Assembly: GCA_038501625.1 (NCBI GenBank)
Contig: JAZAYU010000928.1
Location: 1 to 64,000, forward strand
DNA length: 64,000 nucleotides
Reading direction: 5' to 3'
From: Corbicula japonica
Lineage: Eukaryota > Mollusca > Bivalvia > Venerida > Cyrenidae
A model generated the notes under the pieces. The model searched no databases. It saw only the letters and a program-made list of their open reading frames with translations, and was not told the DNA's origin. The first letter of the stretch is position 1. Every line of letters begins with the position of its first letter. Shown here piece after piece: positions 57,726 to 64,000 of this stretch. The position numbers and the translations under genes were made by a program.

Positions 57726-58450
57726 TCATTTCAGTAGTCTAATATTCCTTATATTTTCAAGCATGTTTATTTTTACACTTTTTCGTTTCATACCAATACA
57801 TTGATAGTTATGAAAAGCATCACTAATTAGGTTTGTTAATTGGAGCAATCCTAATATATTCTGTCAAACTAATTTTAATATGCTTTCGCGAAAGTTCTTA
57901 GTGGTTGGTGAAAGGCAGGAGTATAATTCAAATCAAATACATGAGCGGGCGTATCAAACGAATCTGTCATTAAAATAAATTCTTCTGTGCATTATGATTT
58001 ACTTATCTTTTTAGAAGAGATACTTTCTCAGCCTACATGAACAGTCAATATGAACAAAGGACAAGAATGGATCTGAGTCATTTTGCATGGTTTCGAGTTC
58101 TGTTTCAATGTTACATGAATATGCATCGTACACTGATATTATTTGAGCCGCGCCATGCGAAAATAAATCTTCGATAATTTTGACAGTTTTAGTTGTTGAT
58201 GTTTTTGGAAATGACTTACAATTCCTCTGCGTTTTCATATTTACAGTAATGTGATTTTGTTACATATTTTCAAAATTATTATTGCACAATAAGCAATGCA
58301 TAATGAGCAAACGCTCATCTTTGTGTCAACTACCCAAAAACATGTTTCGCATGGTGGGGCTCATATATTTTTCATGACATCTTTCTAATGCTAAACAATA
58401 TTTGATACGTTTTACGAGTATTTCAATTGCATGATATTATGATATTTAAC

Positions 58451-58778
58451 TAGATGATGGTAAAATAAACAAAAAGAAAATTATGTAGTTTATCATTAAC
58501 GTAAAATTAGTTGGAAACGGGATAAAAATGTATTGAAGTATTTTTGTGTTTTGTGTCATTTATAATAAAGGTAACCCTTTCTCTTTCTACTATGTAAATA
58601 GGTATTATTTTTAAATGCATTAATAACGATTAATGAGCCTTGACTTCGTCCTTATGCTAAAAAATATCTGATATGATTTACGAATATAACAATTGCATGA
58701 TATAAAGATATAAATTTAACTCGATGATGGTAACAAACAAAAAGAAAGTACATAGTTTATCATAAACGTTTATCATTT
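58451..58778. other. Non-coding with a short direct duplication
   Basis: CTCGATGATGGTAA and AACAAAAAGAAA recur about 240 bp apart (near 58450 and 58715), with similar sequence around. No gene. Confidence 0.45.
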
Positions 58779-58782
58779 TTCG

Positions 58783-58814
<32 letters not shown>

Positions 58815-58846
58815 ATCGATCGATCGATCGATCGATCGATCGATCG

Positions 58847-58884
<38 letters not shown>

Positions 58885-59060
58885 GAGTCAGTCAATCAAT
58901 CTACCAATCAACATATTTGTCTGTCCGTCCGTCTGTACGTCCGTCTGCGCGCCCCTTCACCCGCACACCCGCCAGAACGCCAGTCTATCCGTCCGTCTAT
59001 CTGTCTGTCTGCCCTCCCCTCCGTCCGCCCGTCCGCAACCGCGCCCGTCCGTCTGTAAAA
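58779..59060 (+). repeat. Compound microsatellite: (TCAA)n, (TCGA)n, (TCAA)n, then GTCC-rich
   Basis: 58781-58811 is CAAT/TCAA repeats, 58812-58848 pure GATC/CGAT repeats, and 58849-58885 CAAT repeats again, so a CGAT core sits within CAAT arms. From 58918 to 59058 follows an imperfect GTCC/GTCT/CCGT-rich tract. Frames at 58883-59165 (Pro/Arg/Ser-rich) are artefacts of it. Confidence 0.85.
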
Positions 59061-59358
59061 CTAGTGGGAGAGGATCAGAAACAAAATAACTACAGTAATA
59101 AAGAACACGATCCATATTCAAATGAAAATGAATACAATAAAGCAATGAAATTCAAAAAAACATAAGCTTAATAATTTTTGCTTCAAATTGGTATTGACAA
59201 CCAAACATCACATTCCTAATAATGTTTGAGAAACTTTCATTATATTAAGCCTGTTGCACTACTGAAAAGAAGACAAAAATGTAAAACTGGCCTCCTTTCA
59301 TAACTAAAGTTCAACAGTAACTGCTCAGTCTGTTTATCGATATTGCAAAATGTTGTAA
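59061..59358. other. Non-coding, nothing recognised
   Basis: Sequence between the microsatellite and the foldback element. No feature was seen. Confidence 0.4.
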
Positions 59359-59370
59359 TGTGTTTTCTCA

Positions 59371-60508
59371 CAGGTGTTCGGCATGTTGGACCCAGTCAAA
59401 CCCCCTTTCCCTCACACTACTACCCTCCCTTGAAGAAAAAATGGCTCTACAAAAAATTTTTTTTTTGCTTGATATATATATTTTAACAAGGTACATATCT
59501 TCACTGTTGGAAAATGCATATCTATCTGCTTTGAGCCCTGTAACTCTTTGAAATACTGCTCAATTGTCACAAACCATGGCTCATATTTCGTGGGATAGAT
59601 GAATTAGCACATACAATCACAGAAATCATTAACTTTCCGCGGAATTCGGTAGTAAACACATCGCTAACTCGAGAAATGCTTTGGTCGGCTCTCGTCAGAC
59701 CGATACGTAAGGGCCAAATTTACATCACTAAAACCATATATCGGCATGGCTGTAAGTACGAACTCTGCATTTTTTCGAAGAAATACAGTGTATTGGTTCA
59801 CTCACCAGACCGCAATACCGTTGTTTTTGCGTGAACTTTGCAGGATTGCAATAAATTTATCATTGTATTTTGGTTCAACTAAAATTCAGCCATATCATCT
59901 AGACGCTTGAAAAGGTGAAGGTCGTGTCTCATTCGGATAACGGGAAGAGACGGAAAGTCAAGGACGTTTTGCAAGCGCTTAAAATGACAAATATCAATGA
60001 ACACTACAAGATATAATTCCTGAAATAACGGCTGCGCTGCTAACAGGAAGCGAAAATACATCATTCAACTTAAAGTAAGTGAACTTATACATTGTATTTC
60101 TTCGAACAAATGCATATTTCGTACTTACAGCCATGCCGATTTATGGTTTTACTGATGTAAATTTGGCCTTTACGTATCGGTCTGACGAGAGCCGACCAAA
60201 GCATTTCTCGAGTTAGCGATGTGTTTACTACCGAATTCCGCGGAAAGTTAATTATTTCTGTGATTGTATGTGCTAATTCATCTATCCCGCGAAATATGAG
60301 CCATGGTTTGTGACAATTGAGCAGTATTTCAAAGAGTTACAGGGCTCAAAGCAGATAGATATGCATTTTCCAACAGTGAAGATATCTACCTTGTTAAAAT
60401 ATATATATCAAGCAAAAAAAAAATTTTTTGTAGAGCCATTTTTTCTTCAAGGGAGGGTAGTAGTGTGAGGGAAAGGGGGTTTGACTGGGTTAACATGCCG
60501 AACACCTG
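59371..60508. mobile_element. Mutator-like foldback element, 1138 bp
   Basis: The arms, about 59371-59805 and 60075-60508, are nearly identical inverted copies of about 435 bp starting CAGGTGTTCGGCATGTT. TGTGTTTTCTCA (59359-59370) and TGTGTTTTCTTA (60509-60520) flank it directly, a 12-bp target duplication with one mismatch. The spacer is about 270 bp and has no coding frame of note. Long arms and a duplication of this length are closest to Mutator-type elements. The few arm differences suggest a young insertion. Open frames in the arms (59360-59551, 60447-60726) are symmetric artefacts. Confidence 0.8.
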
Positions 60509-60520
60509 TGTGTTTTCTTA

Positions 60521-61130
60521 GCACCAGCGACGTCCTAAAAAGTAAGGATAAGAAGCAACAGAATTTATTTTTCTTTTTTAATAAACATCCAGTTTGGGAC
60601 CTTAGGGGACAGCGAAGATCAGACCCGTTAGCATTGAGAATTCTAGTTGTAGATCTTGGTAAATTATGGCGCGGTTCAATGCTTTCACGTGATGTCATCC
60701 CTATTGTCGCGCTTCAAATATGCTAGGTGTTTGGACTTTATAATCCTAATCATAATCGCGGTTCAGTTATAAAGTGTTTGCCTCTGCCATATTATAATTT
60801 TGTCTTTCAACTTTTATTATTTTATATTGGTTGATATAACTCAATTTGCCTAAATTATATACATTATTACTTGCGAGTATTTTAAGTTTTTCATGGCATT
60901 TCCAAATCTTATGTAGCCTCCGAAATGTTTACATGATGAAACTGAATTTGTTTTTAAATGCAATAAATTAACCATCAAAACTCGTTACTTTATCACCAAT
61001 TGCTCCGATGTGACGATGTACACGTCAACAATTATCTAAGTATCAATTTCAGTTTTTATTTAACACATTAAAACATATATATAATAACATCGTTATATTC
61101 ATTTATTAAAGGCAGCTTATATTACTTGTC
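60521..61130. other. Copy C non-coding sequence
   Basis: 60660-61020 aligns with 47090-48000 and 50044-50100 of copy B, without the hAT-like element. No gene. Confidence 0.5.
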
Positions 61131-61260
61131 TGCATGCTTATGAATGCAACATTTTCGAGTTTGAGGTGGGTTGGTGTTAATTCCCAAAAATCATCTTTTT
61201 CAGCTTGTCATCAAGAGTTAGTGCATCCTAGAACCTTATTAAGATTTTCAACAGTAAAAA
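61131..61260 (+). mobile_element. Old family R 3' fragment shared with copy A
   Basis: GCTTATGAATGCAACATTTT, GGTGGGTTGGTGTTAATTCC and GTGCATCCTAGAACCTTATT are diverged family R sequence. The same piece occurs inverted in copy A (27595-27700), so it was in place before the duplication. Confidence 0.6.
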
Positions 61261-61600
61261 AATTAGTTACTGTACCCTCTGCTCCAATAAGAAATGCGTC
61301 AAACTTAACCATGCCTTTCTCCTGTTTATGAATGTGTTTGAAGGCTGAAACTTGTAAATGTTGCATTGATAATACTGAAATATCGGTTCAAAACAGTTAA
61401 AAATAGAACCTAAACATTATAAAACATTTGGGCTTGTTTGATATAGATAGAAAAGGAACATAAACCGTTTGAAAATATATTTGTTTAAGAGTCTTCAAAT
61501 TATTTCAATTTGTCTATATGTCTGAGTTTCTGTACGTTCGTCACAGTCATTTAAGTAATTGGTTCTTTAGTCCCTGGTATGTACGGTTCAAATGAAGAAA

Positions 61601-61989
61601 ACTTATTCAATGTGCTATCAATAAAGGAACGATTACTTCAGCCTTGTATTAAATTTAAGTATGTTTGATCAGGCCCGGATCCAGACTGGTACAAGCTGGG
61701 GGGGGGGGGGGGGGGGGGCTGATGACGGGGTGGGTGCGGGAGGGTTATCCCCTCGCGAATTCGAATTTTTTTGCGGTGTGCTAAAATGGTGCTATTTTAA
61801 GTATACCTGAACTATATCTAGTGTTGTATCCAGGATTAAGAAAGGGCAGGCTGCTGTAAAAAAGGGGGAGGGGCAAATACGTGTTTTTCGCTAGCAAAAG
61901 GGCACTTTTCAGCATACTTAGGTGGTTGTTGTAGTGTTGTTTTTGTTGTTTTTTAGGGGGTATTTGATATGGATATTCTTAAAGCATTT
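61601..61989. other. Non-coding with a poly-G tract
   Basis: A run of about 21 G lies at 61699-61719. A G-rich context (GGGGGAGGGGC, near 61864) follows. No gene. Confidence 0.5.
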
Positions 61990-62560
61990 GTACTTTTAAG
62001 GTTTGGTTCGGAAACCAAAGTAAGTAAAAGTATGTTAGGTAGATCTATCAAAGATGACTAGATTTAATATAAAAGTCTAGGTTGTCTATCATCTTAGAGT
62101 CTGATGTGGGTGATGCTAGCATTTATCTGAAAAGTATACAGCTGAACCTCCCTTAGCAGCAACCTGACTTTAACAACCAATAGTCTTAAACAACCAGTTA
62201 AAATATGTCCAAAACTAACATTTTATTCTAAGACAGTCACTTATGTTTACCTGTCCTGAAAATCATCCTGTGTTAAGCAGCCACTTTTTTGTCAATCCCT
62301 TGGATGGCTGCTGAATAAAGGTTTGACTGTACTTATTATTACAACCTGTGTAAACAATACACTATTTTCAATGTCAACTAAGTAGGCGTTAATTTATTTA
62401 GATGGTGATTGTTTCTCTTTAACCACTCACAAATTCCTTTTTTAATTTTTAATAAGAAATATCTTAAGCAAACGAATATTTACCTTTTATGCCACTTCCT
62501 ACATATCGAATGTTTTGATTGGTTGAATTGAATAGAGGCTGTCAACTGAGGTTTTTTTAG
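61990..62560 (+). repeat. Inverted copy of the C1q upstream region (38621-39185)
   Basis: Reads GGTTTGGTTCGGAAACCAAA, CTTAGCAGCAACCTGACTTT, TTCTAAGACAGTCACTTATG and GAGGCTGTCAACTGAGG. After GGTTTTTTT at about 62556 the sequence diverges, exactly where copy A has its TATA box. No C1q exon follows. Confidence 0.65.
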
Positions 62561-63438
62561 ATCTGATAATGGCCCGCAGACACCGTACATAAGTAATTGT
62601 GGTTTTCCCCATTACTATTTTTAGAAATTTTCAACACAGGAAGCATGATTTGTAACGTTCGCAAAATGATCTGAAAATGTCATTACATTAGAAATGAATG
62701 CAATACTACATAAATGCATATAACTCCAGTAAAATATGTCTAACGCAGGCTGTCAACACTTTCCATGGTTTAAAAGTCTATTTTTACGTTCACTTTTGCG
62801 ATTTTGTAGGCGACAATCTGATTGTTTCAAAGGATTAGTGAAAAAAGCACGTTTAAGTTACTCATTGTCAGATACTGATAGTGTAGCGGTTTTCAGATGA
62901 TGATTTTAATATAAAAGAATATAAAAGAATATAAAAGAACTTGTTTAACTGTTTATTACCCATTGCATTGTAAGCCTTCCTTGCAGTGTTGGCATAGTCG
63001 TCTCTGTTATGCAGGGCATATGGTACAAACAACACTGTCTTTACTTTGCTGAAATATCAAGAAACAAAGTTAGTTCTGTCAAATTAATCATGGCAACTGA
63101 GGCTAAATCTGTTGAATTAAAATATACACATGCACACATTTAAGAAAGGCCCCTGCTAAGAATATTGAAGCATAAAATAATAACTTTGGTTAGAATTGTA
63201 TTAGGGTTGCAGTGGGGCTGCTGAAACCCAGTTTATTGGCAGCAATATTTAACGTTTATTAGGATTTTGGCTTAAATGATGTGATTATTTTTGTAAAACT
63301 ACCCAAAACTGCCAAAAATAAACCATCATTCTCAAAATTTCTACCCAATGTCTAATTTGCTGCTATAATTATTTTATAACATCTGCAGAAATCCATTAAG
63401 TTTGGCAAAGAAAGCAACTGTACTAGATTTCATACTAG
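62561..63438. other. Non-coding, nothing recognised
   Basis: A+T-rich. A short ATATAAAAGA triplication occurs near 62913-62938. No gene was recognised. Confidence 0.4.
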
Positions 63439-63800
63439 CGGCCTCAATAGCTCAAGTGGTAGAGCGATGGAATGGTATGCTGGAGGTATGTTCTTATCCT
63501 GGTCTAGGCTACTTTTCCCAACCCAAATCTGCCACACTGGAATAGTGGACAGGGCAGTACCATTTATAGCTCCTTTGGGCAACGTATGTGGCTGGGATAT
63601 TCGGCCGAACCTAGGTATACCTTTGTGGAATTTTGCCGGAACGTCTGGTATAAGTGGAGAGGAATGTAGCAGATTTTATACCAGCATCCTCACAACTTCA
63701 ACACAAGCTCAATTCGTAGAGCAATGGCTCGGTAAGGCAGATGCCCAATGTTCAAATCCTGGCCATGGATTCTCTTTCCAACCCAAATCTGCCAAAGACA
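63439..63800 (+). mobile_element. Two tRNA-like SINE heads in tandem
   Basis: First unit from 63439: GGCCTCAATAGCTCAAGTGG (A box) to TATCCTGGTCTAGG. Second from about 63703: AGCTCAATTCGTAGAGCAAT (A box) and TGTTCAAATCCTGGCC (B box). Each is followed by TTCCCAACCCAAATCTGCC or a close match. The 135-codon open frame at 63467-63874 reads through both and is not a gene. Confidence 0.6.
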
Positions 63801-64000
63801 ACTGTTTAAGTTGTTTGTTGTTTTATTTCGAAAACAGGGATATTTTCTGCACTAGAGATGTTAAGCATATATAGCTCTACTGACATACTGGCCAGAAAAT
63901 GAACAGGTGTCTGTGAAATCTGCCACATTTATAACAAATAGATCAGTTTGTATCCGTCTTGTTTTTATCTGATCACACAAATGAGTTATGCTTAGTCAAA

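Larger units (their letters stand above)
57000..61600 (+). repeat. Duplicated C1q-locus segment, copy C
   Basis: Collinear with copy B and inverse to copy A: C1q intron with (ATTG)n, C1q exon, downstream block at 57990-58450 (GAATGGATCTGAGT, CGCCATGCGAAA), block at 60660-61020 (CATATTATAATTTTG, ACCAATTGCTCCGATGTGA) and block at 61130-61560 (GAAAATATATTTGTTTAAG). It is more diverged from A and B than they are from each other, and carries its own insertions (58779 microsatellite, 59371 foldback). Confidence 0.7.

Noticed and set aside
58883..59165. Pro/Arg/Ser-rich open frames
   Set aside because: They come from the GTCC-rich low-complexity tract and differ wholly by frame.
63467..63874. 135-codon open frame at the right edge
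   Set aside because: It reads through two tRNA-derived SINE heads and the repeated sequence after them, with no known protein motif.

Overview
The window is animal nuclear DNA, most likely from a bivalve mollusc. Coding information sits in short exons bounded by GT/AG sites and separated by kilobase introns, the sequence is A+T-rich, and most of it is transposable elements. C1q-domain genes, tRNA-derived SINEs and a retroelement with an RY(F/L)DD reverse transcriptase fit a bivalve; genus cannot be assigned. LEFT PART (1-20 kb): two genes of what may be one family. Positions 170-1998 hold the last two exons of a gene whose start lies outside the window. Positions 10351-19261 hold a four-exon gene whose product combines an N-terminal region resembling the DZIP3-type HEPN fold, without its usual histidine, with a long Gly/Ala-rich membrane-like segment. 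It is the least familiar gene here and the best candidate for a new system, possibly an immune or cell-death effector. Its 6.9-kb second intron is full of transposon debris, including a CR1/L2-like reverse transcriptase. MIDDLE AND RIGHT (24-62.6 kb): a C1q-domain locus has been duplicated several times in both orientations and then broken up. Copy D (24.4-25.7 kb, minus) keeps only the first codons of the C1q exon. Copy A (27.1-38.6 kb, minus) keeps promoter, signal-peptide/coiled-coil exon and C1q exon, but a 13-bp deletion breaks the C1q frame. Copy B (45.06-50.31 kb, plus) keeps a scrap of the first exon. Copy C (57.0-61.6 kb, plus) has an intact C1q exon but no recognisable first exon. 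A copy of the upstream region alone lies at 61.99-62.56 kb. A second inverted pair (41.6-44.5 and 53.6-55.6 kb) lies between B and C. Because A, B and C can be aligned by eye, several insertions can be dated against the duplication: a 4.38-kb TA-flanked element with an internal satellite, a SINE (both only in A) and a 2.0-kb hAT-like element (only in B). MOBILE ELEMENTS: one retroelement, called family R here, supplies fragments throughout; its 3' part is a recurring block of about 540 bp joined in two places to the end of its reverse transcriptase. Other elements are a TA-flanked element with 490-bp inverted arms (20.65-23.80 kb), a Mutator-like foldback with a 12-bp target duplication (59.37-60.51 kb), several TA-flanked MITEs, tRNA-derived SINEs and a second non-LTR reverse transcriptase (50.31-51.67 kb). 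No rRNA gene, CRISPR array or functional tRNA gene was seen. All homologies between segments were found by reading, so boundaries are approximate unless a terminal repeat or splice site fixes them.
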